The notes below the pieces were generated by a model. The model was not told the origin of the DNA. It was given only the letters and a program-made list of their open reading frames with translations, and did no database searches. A DNA stretch of 13,796 bases from Candidatus Nomurabacteria bacterium (lineage in GTDB: Bacteria > Patescibacteriota > Minisyncoccia > Phycocordibacterales > UBA9973). Position 1 is the stretch's first letter, and every line of letters begins with the position of its first letter. The stretch spans positions 1-13,796 of the forward strand of contig JADZEV010000012.1 of the NCBI GenBank assembly GCA_020850295.1, in the 5' to 3' direction. Of this stretch, positions 6,390 to 13,255 are shown one piece after another. The position numbers and the translations under genes are program-made.

Positions 6390-6398
6390 ATTATAGCA
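6390..6398 (-). promoter_or_regulatory. Extended -10 promoter of the flavoprotein gene, near-leaderless
   Basis: On the minus strand TGCTATAAT is a perfect extended -10 (TG-N-TATAAT). No good -35 is visible at 17 bp, as is common for extended -10 promoters. Only 9 bp separate it from the ATG, so the transcript should begin about 2-4 nt before the start codon. No Shine-Dalgarno is present. Confidence 0.6.
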
Positions 6399-6399
6399 T

Positions 6400-6431
6400 A
6401 AACAAAAATAACCTCTTTTAAGGTTATTTTT
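6400..6431 (-). terminator. Intrinsic terminator after ftsZ
   Basis: On the minus strand a stem of about 11 bp, AAAAATAACCT/AGGTTATTTTT, has a short AT loop and begins 6 bp after the ftsZ stop codon. The T-run forms the 3' side of the stem and its end. The sequence is nearly symmetric, so it might work both ways. Confidence 0.8.
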
Positions 6432-6437
6432 TAGATA

Positions 6438-7598
6438 TTATTTCTTTCCTCTTCGTAGAAAGGCTGGTATTGCACCCCAGTCTTCTTCAGAACTTTCACC
6501 ATCTAAAACTTCGGTTTCTTCTGACTTAATTTCAGCTTTTTGAACCATAGGATTTGTAGATTCTTTTTTCTCTATAGGTTCAGCCTTACTGAAGATTTGT
6601 TGCGGGGTTTGTGAGCCAAATAAATTTGTTTTTTTGCCACCATCTGTAGGGAAGCCGGTAGCGATGACTGTTATTTTCATTTCACCTTTTTTAATTCTTT
6701 CATCAAAAATAGTTCCGATAATAACTCTAGCGTCTTTATCTATGCTCTCTGTGATAACTTTTGCAGCTTCTTGAAACTCAGCCATTGTTAGATCGTCGTT
6801 TGTAGAGATAGCAAAGAGAACACCCTTAGCACCGTTGATTGAAATATCCAAAAGAGGGGAGTTAATAGCTTGTACAGCTGCTTTCTCTGCGCGATCTTCT
6901 CCTGAGGCAAAGCCAACACCCATAAGAGCTGTACCAGCATCTGTTAGAACGCTTTTCATATCAGCGAAGTCAACATTGATGATACCTGGAGAAGAAATAA
7001 GCTCAGAAATACCTTCAACCGCTTGTCGCAGCACTTCATCACATTTTGCAAAAGCATCTTTGAAAGTAGTGTCTTTGCCGGCTATAGCTAAAAGACGGTC
7101 ATTTGGGATAACAATAATAGCGTCAACTTCTGCTTCAAGTTCCTCTATACCCTTATCCGCGATACGCATTCTTTGGTTACCTTCAAAGAAAAACGGCTTG
7201 GTAACAACTGCCACAGTTAAGATACCTTGTTCCTTTGCTGCACGAGCTACAACTGGAGCTCCACCTGTACCTGTTCCACCTCCCATTCCACAAGCAATAA
7301 ATACCATATCTGCACCTTTTACAGCATCTTGAACTTCTGTTTTAGTCTCTTCTGCTGCCCTCATACCGATGTCTGGGTTCATTCCAGCGCCAAGACCTTT
7401 TGTTAGATTTTTTCCTAAATGGATTTTTTTATCAGCTGCTGATTTATGTAAGTCTTGAACATCTGTGTTCATTACTATAAATTCAACACTTTTAACCTTA
7501 GCGCTTATCATGTGGTTCACAGCATTAGATCCAGAGCCACCAACACCAATCACTTTGATTCGCGCAGCAGTTTCAATTTCAGGGTTTATTTTAGCCAT
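6438..7598 (-). CDS. ftsZ: Cell division protein FtsZ
   Basis: A 386-aa tubulin-like GTPase that polymerises into the cytokinetic ring. The N-terminal GTP-binding domain has VGGSGSNAVNHM (19-30) and the tubulin signature GGGTGTGG (106-113). The T7 synergy-loop region with NVDFADMK lies near residues 208-215 and supplies catalysis to the neighbouring subunit. After a low-complexity, glutamate- and lysine-rich linker (~325-370), the protein ends with EEDWGAIPAFLRRGKK. This is the conserved C-terminal peptide that binds FtsA or other anchors. The usual length and all motifs indicate an active protein. The ATG has a clear Shine-Dalgarno (AGAGGA, 7609-7604, 5 bp before the start), which is rare among the genes here. 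It lies 99 bp downstream of ftsA, its membrane anchor. Confidence 0.98.
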   Translation of the reverse strand: MAKINPEIETAARIKVIGVGGSGSNAVNHMISAKVKSVEFIVMNTDVQDLHKSAADKKIHLGKNLTKGLGAGMNPDIGMRAAEETKTEVQDAVKGADMVFIACGMGGGTGTGGAPVVARAAKEQGILTVAVVTKPFFFEGNQRMRIADKGIEELEAEVDAIIVIPNDRLLAIAGKDTTFKDAFAKCDEVLRQAVEGISELISSPGIINVDFADMKSVLTDAGTALMGVGFASGEDRAEKAAVQAINSPLLDISINGAKGVLFAISTNDDLTMAEFQEAAKVITESIDKDARVIIGTIFDERIKKGEMKITVIATGFPTDGGKKTNLFGSQTPQQIFSKAEPIEKKESTNPMVQKAEIKSEETEVLDGESSEEDWGAIPAFLRRGKK

Positions 7599-7603
7599 AT
7601 ATT

Positions 7604-7609
7604 TCCTCT
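7604..7609 (-). promoter_or_regulatory. Shine-Dalgarno of ftsZ
   Basis: AGAGGA on the minus strand, 5 bp before the ATG. It fixes the ftsZ start. Most other genes in the window have no such site and seem to rely on coupling or leaderless initiation. Confidence 0.75.
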
Positions 7610-7697
7610 CTAAGTTCCACTTATTTACTATAAGCGTATATTAACAGAAACAAATAAAAGGGCAATGGTGTATTGACACAGCGCAAATTAGATGTTG

Positions 7698-8861
7698 CTA
7701 CGGCATTAATTGTTTAAAAAAGTTTTTTATAACTGAAATAAAGCCTTCATTATCAGAATAGCTATTTTGATTTCTTTGGTTTTTGTCCTTGTCAGAGTCT
7801 AAGGTAGCGGCTCCGTAAGCAACTAGTAATCTTTTATCTTTTATTGATCCTTTTGTACTTGGTATATTGGCGTGACCAATCTTAACTGGTACTTTCAACA
7901 TTGTTTTTGCCACTGATTCGATAGTATGTAAATGCGAACCTCCTCCTAAAATAATAACTCCAGCAGGAAGCAATCCACTTCTTCCTATCTTTTTAAAATA
8001 TTTATCTATAAGTTCAAATATGTCTGACAATCTTGCTTCTATAATCTCTTCTATTTTTTTCTTTGGCACAGATTGGAAGTTTAGTGCACCGAGTTTAATA
8101 CTTTCAGCCTCTTCTGGTGTAATACGAAGCCCTAAAGCCAAATCTTTTGTGATATTAAGTGAGCCAATATCAAAAACATGTATTGATAAAAGAGTGTTGT
8201 TTTCAAAAACTGAAACAGAAACAGTTTCAGAGCCTATATCAATGAGTGCACAACCATAATTTTTTTGTAAATCATTTAAAAGTATTTTGTGAGTCGCCAA
8301 AGGATTTGCGATAACATTTGAAACTTTAATACCTGCATCATTTAAAATACCAACTAAGTCATCTAGGTGTTGTTTAAAGCAAGTAATAAAAAGAGTTCTT
8401 ACTTCTATCTTTAGACCTTCTATACCTTCTGGTCTAACGGGGTACTCTTTACCATCTATTTTAAAAGACACTGGATAAGCATGGAGCATTGATTTGTTTT
8501 TTAGATCAATGCTAGACTCGGCGTTACTTATAGCTTTTTCAATATCAACTTTACCTATCACACCATCGGCTCGAGAAACTACTGAGTTACCAATAGCATA
8601 CTCAGAGCCAAGACCGATACCTCCTATAGAAATATTTGCTTGTTTTATTTTTATCCCACTAGTTGTTTGAGCTTCTCTAAGCGCGCTTTTTAAACTAGAC
8701 AAAACAGAATCTCTAGAAACAACATAACCATGCTTCATGCCAGTAGTTGGAACAATAGAAAAACCAAGAACAACATTATTTTGTCCTTCACGGTCTCCAC
8801 AAACAACAATCTTTGTTGAAGATGTTCCAATATCAATGCCTACTGTTATGTTTTGTTTCAT
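7698..8861 (-). CDS. ftsA: Cell division protein FtsA, actin-like Z-ring anchor
   Basis: A 387-aa actin-fold ATPase that tethers FtsZ filaments to the membrane and recruits later divisome proteins. Phosphate-1 motif GIDIGTSSTK is at 8-17, phosphate-2 ALIDIGSETVSV at 205-216, and the adenosine motif GVIILGGGSH at 301-310. The 1C domain inserted between ~85 and ~160 is the mark of FtsA versus MreB. The end (ISVIKNFFKQLMP, 375-387) can form the short amphipathic membrane-targeting helix expected for FtsA, after a polar linker (355-372). It starts 3 bp after the ybeY stop codon with no Shine-Dalgarno, so translation is probably coupled. It lies directly upstream of ftsZ, whose C-terminal peptide it should bind. 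Confidence 0.95.
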   Translation of the reverse strand: MKQNITVGIDIGTSSTKIVVCGDREGQNNVVLGFSIVPTTGMKHGYVVSRDSVLSSLKSALREAQTTSGIKIKQANISIGGIGLGSEYAIGNSVVSRADGVIGKVDIEKAISNAESSIDLKNKSMLHAYPVSFKIDGKEYPVRPEGIEGLKIEVRTLFITCFKQHLDDLVGILNDAGIKVSNVIANPLATHKILLNDLQKNYGCALIDIGSETVSVSVFENNTLLSIHVFDIGSLNITKDLALGLRITPEEAESIKLGALNFQSVPKKKIEEIIEARLSDIFELIDKYFKKIGRSGLLPAGVIILGGGSHLHTIESVAKTMLKVPVKIGHANIPSTKGSIKDKRLLVAYGAATLDSDKDKNQRNQNSYSDNEGFISVIKNFFKQLMP

Positions 8862-8864
8862 TAA

Positions 8865-9251
8865 TTAACTGAAAAAAGCAAGATAATGTTGCTCCTTATC
8901 TTCCATTGTACTCCCATGAACGAAACCTTTCAAATGCAACATGCTGTGGATCATGAGAAAAATAAGATATTTTTTGTAAGTCATATCAAAAGATTTATAT
9001 TCTTTTTTTATAGCTGGGAGACATAACACTATTTCTCCACTTGATTTTGTTAAAGAAAAAGAAAGAGTGTTTGGTATATAAGTTTTGTTGCGATATTTCT
9101 TATTTAAAGATTTAGCTTCGGTTGGATTAACAAAAGAAATAGATAGTTCATAGCTTTTACCTAATACTTTTTCTTTTATATCCAAAAATGGTACGCGGGG
9201 AAGCGTACCATTATGTGTCACAGTTAGATTTTTTGATTCAAATGTTGCCAT
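8865..9251 (-). CDS. ybeY: Endoribonuclease YbeY (rRNA maturation factor)
   Basis: A 128-aa metal-dependent RNase family member acting in 16S rRNA 3'-end processing and ribosome quality control. The metal-binding histidines H102, H106 and H112 are in the HxxxHxxxxxH pattern (HSMLHLKGFVH). The upstream signature YRNKTYIPNTLSFSL (53-67) matches the family's YRxxxxxTNVLSF segment, and GEIVLCLPA (72-80) matches the GDIVIC strand. It is shorter than E. coli YbeY (~155 aa), with a trimmed N-terminus and almost no sequence after the metal site. The usual glycine and aspartate in HGxLHLxGYDH are serine and valine here. Its ATG overlaps the rpsU stop by one base (TAATG), so it is coupled to a ribosomal protein gene, which fits its role. 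Confidence 0.92.
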   Translation of the reverse strand: MATFESKNLTVTHNGTLPRVPFLDIKEKVLGKSYELSISFVNPTEAKSLNKKYRNKTYIPNTLSFSLTKSSGEIVLCLPAIKKEYKSFDMTYKKYLIFLMIHSMLHLKGFVHGSTMEDKEQHYLAFFS

Positions 9252-9496
9252 TATCTTCGAGGTTTTCGAGTTTCCATTTTGCCAAGCTTTTTAAGTTTTT
9301 CAACTTCAGCTCTTCTGGCAATACGACGAATAGCTACAGTCTTTTCTGAAAGCTTTGACATTGGTCGCTCGTTGTATCTTTTTCCTTTAACTTTTAAAAT
9401 AATTCCAGATTCTTGGATTTTGCGAGTAAAACGGCGAATCAAATTTGTCGCGTTTTCGTGTTCGTTTTTCTTTAGTTCAACATTGATCATTGGCAT
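9251..9496 (-). CDS. rpsU: Small ribosomal subunit protein bS21
   Basis: An ~81-aa, very basic ribosomal protein. The family core is clear: INVELKKNEHENATNLIRRF (N-terminal strand and helix), then TRKIQESGIILKVKGKRY, then a helix rich in arginine and lysine (AIRRIARRAEVEKLKKLGK). I start it at ATG 9496 (MPMINVEL), because bS21 proteins begin a residue or two before the strand ending in VEL. The ATG at 9490 is almost as good. A longer frame from TTG at 9532 would add 12 residues with no family match and would run through a palindrome. There is no Shine-Dalgarno. A -10-like TATAAC ends 4 bp before the ATG. It overlaps ybeY by one base and follows the priA-like gene. Confidence 0.93.
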   Translation of the reverse strand: MPMINVELKKNEHENATNLIRRFTRKIQESGIILKVKGKRYNERPMSKLSEKTVAIRRIARRAEVEKLKKLGKMETRKPRR

Positions 9497-9514
9497 GGGC
9501 GTTATAGTACCACG

Positions 9515-9528
9515 GCTCTTTAAAGAGC
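9515..9528. repeat. Perfect 14-bp palindrome between the priA-like gene and rpsU
   Basis: GCTCTTTAAAGAGC is its own reverse complement. It lies just after a second inverted repeat, AATCCTA/TAGGATT (9531-9537 with 9546-9552), which includes the priA stop codon. Neither is followed by a T-run, so they are not standard terminators. They might be a protein-binding site or an RNA processing hairpin in front of rpsU. Confidence 0.5.
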
Positions 9529-9534
9529 GCAATC

Positions 9535-11388
9535 CTAAAGCCGACTAGGATTGATCTTTAAAATGTAGGGGAACCTGACTTCTTGCAAAAAAGCTTGCAA
9601 ATCTTCTCCATAATCTCTCAGGTATTCGTTATTTGTTTGCACAATCCACACGCACAGTAACTTCATAGAACTAGGGCTAATTCTCCTCATAGGCAACATA
9701 GTTATATCCATATCAGCAAAAAAATCTGAAACTTTTTTGATTACCAGCTCGCTGTGCGCACTTGGTACTGTTACTGATAGTTTTATAAGGGTGCCAAATG
9801 GTGGGTATTTCAGAACCTCTCTAGCTTCTAAATCATTATTAATAATTTCTTGTATTTTTTTTGTTGCTAATTGTTTGTTAATTATAAAATCAGGTTTCTT
9901 TGTGCAAAGCACAAGAGTATCTTTAGTTTTTTCATTACAGCTCATTATAAGTCTTAGTACTTCTTCTAAAATAACAGGGGAAGGTACCGATAAAAGTCTG
10001 TCAAAGAAGGGCACAGCAATAAAATCTACCGCTTTTATATAAGGCAGTATTTTTTGAGTGCCAATCATAACAAAATTTTTCTTTTTATTTATGTCACTTA
10101 TTAAATCTTCGATATTTTTAGCATCAGGATTTAAATCGTCATCAATAGTAAATATATTTTCTTTAGAAATTATATTGGAAACTGCTTCATAAATACTATC
10201 TGTTCCAACAGAAACAGGAGTTATATTCCAACTACCGCAGTACTCACAAAGATGTTCGGTCGGTAAAGTATCTCCACAGTAGTTGCACACAAAAACTCTT
10301 TTTCTTTGACCATCAACTATCTTGTATCGCAAAACAATAGGCAAACCACAAGTTTTACAGTCAACACTAGTTCCACAATCACTACACCGAGAAACAGGAG
10401 CTAATCCTTTACGATTTGTATAAATAAACAAACTTTTTTTATTTTTCTGGCAATAGCGAATAAGTTCTATGGTTTCAGTTGGCAATATTGTTCTATAGGT
10501 TTCTATTGGAACCACGGATAGTTTGTCTGGCAAAAAAGATTTTGCTAGTTGCGTGTTTTGGGTTTTATACAAAGTTTCAAACCTAGGCAAAACATCACCA
10601 TAAACAATCTGTGTCTTAGAGCACGAAGAAATGCTCTCAAGGACTACACGCATATCTGATTCATATCTATCGTTTGTTTTATACAAAGAGCTAGATTCAT
10701 CTTCTAAAATAATAGTAGAGACATCACTTCTAGGAACGATTGCGTATTTTGGTGTAGCGCAAATAAAAAGCGGTCTTTCGGAGTTTAATATTGTGGTTAA
10801 AATTTTCTTCTGCTCTCTTTTTGTAACCTTGCTATGAAGCAATAAGCTGTAAGACCCAATACCTTTTTGTAATACCTCGTACCAAGAACTTAAACTTCTT
10901 ATTGAAGGTGCGACAAAAACAACACTTTGTTTTTGTGCAAAAGCACTGCGAATTATTCTTTTATATTCATCAGTTCTGTCTTGTAGAACTCCATATATAG
11001 AAATTGGTTTTACTTCTTCTTTTTTTAGATCTAATTCTTCCGGAATCTTTACTAAAGTATCTAAGAAAAGATCATTAAAGATATTTGAGGCTAGAGATCC
11101 TACTGGTGTAAGAGTTTTTAAACTTGCTTCTTTAAGACCTTCAACAATAGAAATATTGTATGGATTTAATCCCAAAACTCTTTTTATTTTCTTTAGAGAA
11201 AATGTTGCTTGCTTAATATTTATTTTAGCTTCAATCAAAGAATTACAACCTGAGACAAGGCCTCGTATTGTTTGTTTACCTAGTGGTATTTCTACCAAAG
11301 TACCAACAGAAAGAGCGTCAGTACTATAATAACTGAGGTTATTAAACGGTATGCCTCTAGAGATAGGGATAATAGAAAGGATAAACAT
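9535..11388 (-). CDS. priA: PriA-like primosomal protein N' with a degenerate ATPase site
   Basis: A 617-aa protein with the layout of PriA, the factor that reloads the replisome at stalled forks. The N-terminal DNA-binding domain contains GTLVEIPLGKQTIRGLVSG (29-47). The helicase region has a zinc-binding insertion with eight cysteines in pairs (C335/C338, C344/C347, C368/C371, C381/C384), exactly the PriA pattern. MIGTQKILPY (441-450) corresponds to the GTQ helicase motif, and LEAREVLKYPPFG (near 523-535) to the typical C-terminal segment. The ATPase motifs are lost. No GxGKT Walker A is present where it should be (~150-165, SVVFVAPSIR), and the DEEH box reads DESS (230-233). It probably keeps a structural or loading role without helicase action, as described for actinobacterial PriA proteins. 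It also is shorter than E. coli PriA (732 aa). No Shine-Dalgarno is visible. Confidence 0.9.
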   Translation of the reverse strand: MFILSIIPISRGIPFNNLSYYSTDALSVGTLVEIPLGKQTIRGLVSGCNSLIEAKINIKQATFSLKKIKRVLGLNPYNISIVEGLKEASLKTLTPVGSLASNIFNDLFLDTLVKIPEELDLKKEEVKPISIYGVLQDRTDEYKRIIRSAFAQKQSVVFVAPSIRSLSSWYEVLQKGIGSYSLLLHSKVTKREQKKILTTILNSERPLFICATPKYAIVPRSDVSTIILEDESSSLYKTNDRYESDMRVVLESISSCSKTQIVYGDVLPRFETLYKTQNTQLAKSFLPDKLSVVPIETYRTILPTETIELIRYCQKNKKSLFIYTNRKGLAPVSRCSDCGTSVDCKTCGLPIVLRYKIVDGQRKRVFVCNYCGDTLPTEHLCEYCGSWNITPVSVGTDSIYEAVSNIISKENIFTIDDDLNPDAKNIEDLISDINKKKNFVMIGTQKILPYIKAVDFIAVPFFDRLLSVPSPVILEEVLRLIMSCNEKTKDTLVLCTKKPDFIINKQLATKKIQEIINNDLEAREVLKYPPFGTLIKLSVTVPSAHSELVIKKVSDFFADMDITMLPMRRISPSSMKLLCVWIVQTNNEYLRDYGEDLQAFLQEVRFPYILKINPSRL

Positions 11389-11389
11389 C

Positions 11390-11417
11390 TTTACACAAAT
11401 TAAATGCTAACTATACT
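11390..11417 (+). promoter_or_regulatory. Promoter of mreB in the priA-mreB divergent gap
   Basis: -35 TTTACA (11390-11395), 16-bp spacer, -10 TATACT (11412-11417). The expected start is near 11424, about 12 nt before the ATG. A minus-strand TATAGT (11417-11412) overlaps the same bases and may serve priA, so the two promoters may compete. Confidence 0.5.
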
Positions 11418-11435
11418 ACTATATTGTACAGTAGC

Positions 11436-12455
11436 ATGTGGAAACTATCTCTTACAAAAAAAATAGGTATTGATTTAGGTACAACTAATACCTTGGTTTA
11501 TGTGCTTGGTAAAGGCATAGTCTTAAACGAGCCAACAGTTGTAGCCGTAAATCAAGCAACTAAAAAAGTTGAAGCCATAGGAACAGAAGCAAAAGAAATG
11601 CTTGGTAAAACACCTGACTCAATAGTTGTTTATAGGCCAATGCAAGATGGTGCTATCGCTGACTACCATGTGACTCTTGCAATGCTTAAGTATTTTATAA
11701 CTAAAGCATTAGGTAAGAATTCTTTTTTGAAGCCTGATGTTTTGGTATCAGTACCTGTTGGTATTAGTGGAACAGAAAGAAGAGCAGTTATTGAAGCTAC
11801 TATAAAAGCTGGCGCCAAAAGTGCTGTCATAGTAAAAGAAGCTATTTTAGCAGCCCTTGGAGCAGGTGTACCTATCAATGAACCTCGAGGTCACATGATC
11901 ATAGACTCTGGAGGAGGAACAACCGACATAGCGGTTATATCACTAGGTGGTGTTGTGGCATCAACATCTGTTAAATGCGCTGGGAACAAAATAGATAAAG
12001 CCATCATTGAATACTTAAAGAAAACTCATAGTTTGTCTATAGGAGATCAAACAGCAGAAGAAACAAAGAAGGATTTATGTTCAGCTATGCCGGTTTCTCC
12101 TGATGTAAAAGCTGATATCAAAGGAAGAGACAGTATAACCGGACTTCCTAAAACAGTGACGGTTACGACAAACGAACTGGTTAAGGCTATAGACCAAGAG
12201 TTAAAACAGATAGTTCGAGCTATTAAAGATGTTTTACAACAAACACCGCCTGAACTGGCTTCTGACATCATAGATCACGGCATTGTTATGACTGGTGGAA
12301 CTAGCCAGTTAGCACATTTAGGAGACCTTATTGCTAAGCAAACAGGTGTATCTGTACGGATAGCAGATGAATCTTTGTACTGCGTTGTCAATGGAACTGG
12401 TGTTTTGTTGGCTCACCTAGATGATTATCAGCGATCAATTTTGGCAAAAAGATAA
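11436..12455 (+). CDS. mreB: Rod-shape-determining actin homologue MreB
   Basis: A 339-aa bacterial actin that forms membrane-bound filaments and directs lateral cell-wall synthesis. Phosphate-1 motif GIDLGTTNT is at 11-19, the VSVPVGISGTERRA segment at ~105-118, the phosphate-2 motif DSGGGTTDIA at 157-166 (most MreBs have DIGGGTT), and the adenosine motif VMTGGTSQL near 284-292. The length is normal. I chose ATG 11436 because MWKLSLTKKIGIDLG matches the family's N-terminus, a short hydrophobic and basic membrane-binding stretch. A TTG at 11424 would add four residues and overlaps the expected transcript start. There is no Shine-Dalgarno. The stop codon overlaps the start of the next gene (TAATG). 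Neighbouring mreC/mreD genes, often found next to mreB, are absent here. Confidence 0.97.
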   Translation: MWKLSLTKKIGIDLGTTNTLVYVLGKGIVLNEPTVVAVNQATKKVEAIGTEAKEMLGKTPDSIVVYRPMQDGAIADYHVTLAMLKYFITKALGKNSFLKPDVLVSVPVGISGTERRAVIEATIKAGAKSAVIVKEAILAALGAGVPINEPRGHMIIDSGGGTTDIAVISLGGVVASTSVKCAGNKIDKAIIEYLKKTHSLSIGDQTAEETKKDLCSAMPVSPDVKADIKGRDSITGLPKTVTVTTNELVKAIDQELKQIVRAIKDVLQQTPPELASDIIDHGIVMTGGTSQLAHLGDLIAKQTGVSVRIADESLYCVVNGTGVLLAHLDDYQRSILAKR

Positions 12456-13066
12456 TGTTTAAAGAATTAACAAATTATTATCCACAAACTGTATTTTTAA
12501 TACAAGGTGATAAAAACACTTTTGATTCTTTAGTAGAAGATGTTAGCAAGGAAATACCAAGTCCTGAGAATTTTAATTTATCTAGATTTACGATAGAAGA
12601 TGCAAAGAAAATAGTTGAGTTTAATTTAGAAAGAGAGCCTAACTCTTGGTGTATTGTTTATTTTGATGTTTTTGTTTCTGATGCAGCACAAGTCTTGCTT
12701 AAGACACTTGAAGAACCTAGAGAAAATATTTATATAATTTTTGTCACGCCTAGACCTTATCTCATACCTCAAACTATCCGATCAAGAGTCAGACTTGTTA
12801 CAAATAACATTTCAAACATAGAGCCAAAATATCTATCCTCAAAACAATCCCTCTTAGAATATATTAAAAAAACTTTTGGAAGCGAGAGTGAGGAAGAGGC
12901 TTCTGTAAAGAGAGCACAAGCAACAATACTTTTTGATAATCTAGAGCACAAAAATAAAAAAGACTCAGAAAAGATAAGAGTCATATACGAAGCAAAACAA
13001 ATGCTTTTCAAGGCTAATATGCCAACAAAACAGGTAGTAGAATACTTAGTAACGATGCTCTACTAA
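12455..13066 (+). CDS. holB: Reduced DNA polymerase III delta'-like (clamp loader) protein
   Basis: A 203-aa protein with the core of the delta'/gamma-tau AAA+ clamp-loader family. DAAQVLLKTLEEP (76-88) and FVTPRPYLIPQTIRSRV (96-112) correspond to the family's LLKTLEEP and sensor-1/SRC-type segment (T-RP--L-PTIRSR-C). There is no Walker A P-loop, as in E. coli delta', which is also ATPase-inactive. At 203 residues it is well short of the usual ~300-330. The N-terminal P-loop part is cut down and the C-terminal collar domain seems reduced to a lysine-rich helical tail (~140-200). It should help load the sliding clamp, but how so small a protein fits into the pentamer is unclear. It starts at ATG 12455, sharing a base with the mreB stop, so it is translationally coupled to mreB. 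Confidence 0.8.
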   Translation: MFKELTNYYPQTVFLIQGDKNTFDSLVEDVSKEIPSPENFNLSRFTIEDAKKIVEFNLEREPNSWCIVYFDVFVSDAAQVLLKTLEEPRENIYIIFVTPRPYLIPQTIRSRVRLVTNNISNIEPKYLSSKQSLLEYIKKTFGSESEEEASVKRAQATILFDNLEHKNKKDSEKIRVIYEAKQMLFKANMPTKQVVEYLVTMLY

Positions 13067-13068
13067 AG

Positions 13069-13077
13069 TTATCCACA
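13069..13077 (+). other. Perfect DnaA-box 9-mer
   Basis: TTATCCACA matches the high-affinity E. coli DnaA box exactly. It starts 3 bp after the delta'-like stop codon and lies just before a strong promoter. A second exact copy in the same direction is at 12478-12486, inside the delta'-like gene. Without dnaA, dnaN or a box cluster nearby, an origin is not supported; a regulatory or titration site, or chance, remains possible. Confidence 0.4.
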
Positions 13078-13084
13078 GGAACTA

Positions 13085-13113
13085 TTGACTTATTATTTGT
13101 ATTCGTCTATATT
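13085..13113 (+). promoter_or_regulatory. Strong sigma-70-type promoter downstream of holB
   Basis: -35 TTGACT (13085-13090), exactly 17-bp spacer, -10 TATATT (13108-13113). The expected transcript start is near 13120. This is the best promoter by consensus on the plus strand here, and it reads into a 23-codon ORF with a hairpin, not into an annotated long gene. Confidence 0.65.
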
Positions 13114-13134
13114 GATAGAACTGGTCGCCTTGAG

Positions 13135-13206
13135 ATGTTTACATTGATTGGTGCCCAGTACGCAAAATCCCCGCAAGGGGATTTTGCGCTTCTGGGTAAA
13201 ACTTAA
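13135..13206 (+). CDS. Candidate 23-aa small ORF or leader peptide built over a hairpin
   Basis: The frame starts with ATG 15 nt after the predicted transcript start and ends with TAA. The peptide begins MFTLIGAQYA and ends FALLGKT. There is only a weak GAG before the ATG. Most of the frame coincides with a long hairpin, so the transcript may be a structured RNA or a leader rather than a true gene. Whether it is translated cannot be decided from the sequence. Confidence 0.3.
   Translation: MFTLIGAQYAKSPQGDFALLGKT
13153..13197 (+). ncRNA. Long hairpin in a short promoter-driven transcript (candidate small RNA)
   Basis: A 12-bp perfect inner stem, CGCAAAATCCCC (13161-13172) with GGGGATTTTGCG (13177-13188), is closed by a GCAA (GNRA) tetraloop. 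An outer stem, GCCCAG (13153-13158) with CTGGGT (13192-13197, one G-T pair), is separated from it by a 2x3 internal loop. There is no T-run right after it, so a simple terminator is not the full explanation. It could also end mreB-holB transcription weakly. Confidence 0.4.
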
Positions 13207-13213
13207 AAAGTAA

Positions 13214-13247
13214 AAATAAAAAAACCGCCTATTTTTAAGTTGGCGGC
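13214..13247 (-). terminator. Intrinsic terminator of the 40-aa microprotein gene
   Basis: On the minus strand a GC stem CCGCC/GGCGG (13246-13242 with 13229-13225) is followed at once by seven T and a further T-rich stretch. It starts 9 bp after the microprotein stop codon. It also faces transcripts coming from the plus-strand promoter at 13085. Confidence 0.8.
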
Positions 13248-13255
13248 TCATAATA

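Noticed and set aside
6835..7332. A 165-codon plus-strand open frame opposite ftsZ
   Set aside because: It is a shadow of the ftsZ codons: it is rich in serine, alanine and isoleucine with no domain, and has no ribosome site or promoter.
9497..9532. TTG start 12 codons upstream for bS21
   Set aside because: The added residues have no match to bS21 and the codons run through the 14-bp palindrome; ATG 9496 fits the family.
11424..11435. TTG start for MreB
   Set aside because: It lies at the predicted transcript start and adds four residues before the conserved N-terminus; ATG 11436 is preferred.
13120..13206. Signal recognition particle RNA, 6S RNA or tmRNA
   Set aside because: The conserved GGAAGCA-type SRP loop, the large open bubble of 6S and the tRNA-like ends of tmRNA are all absent, and the transcript seems too short for 6S or tmRNA.
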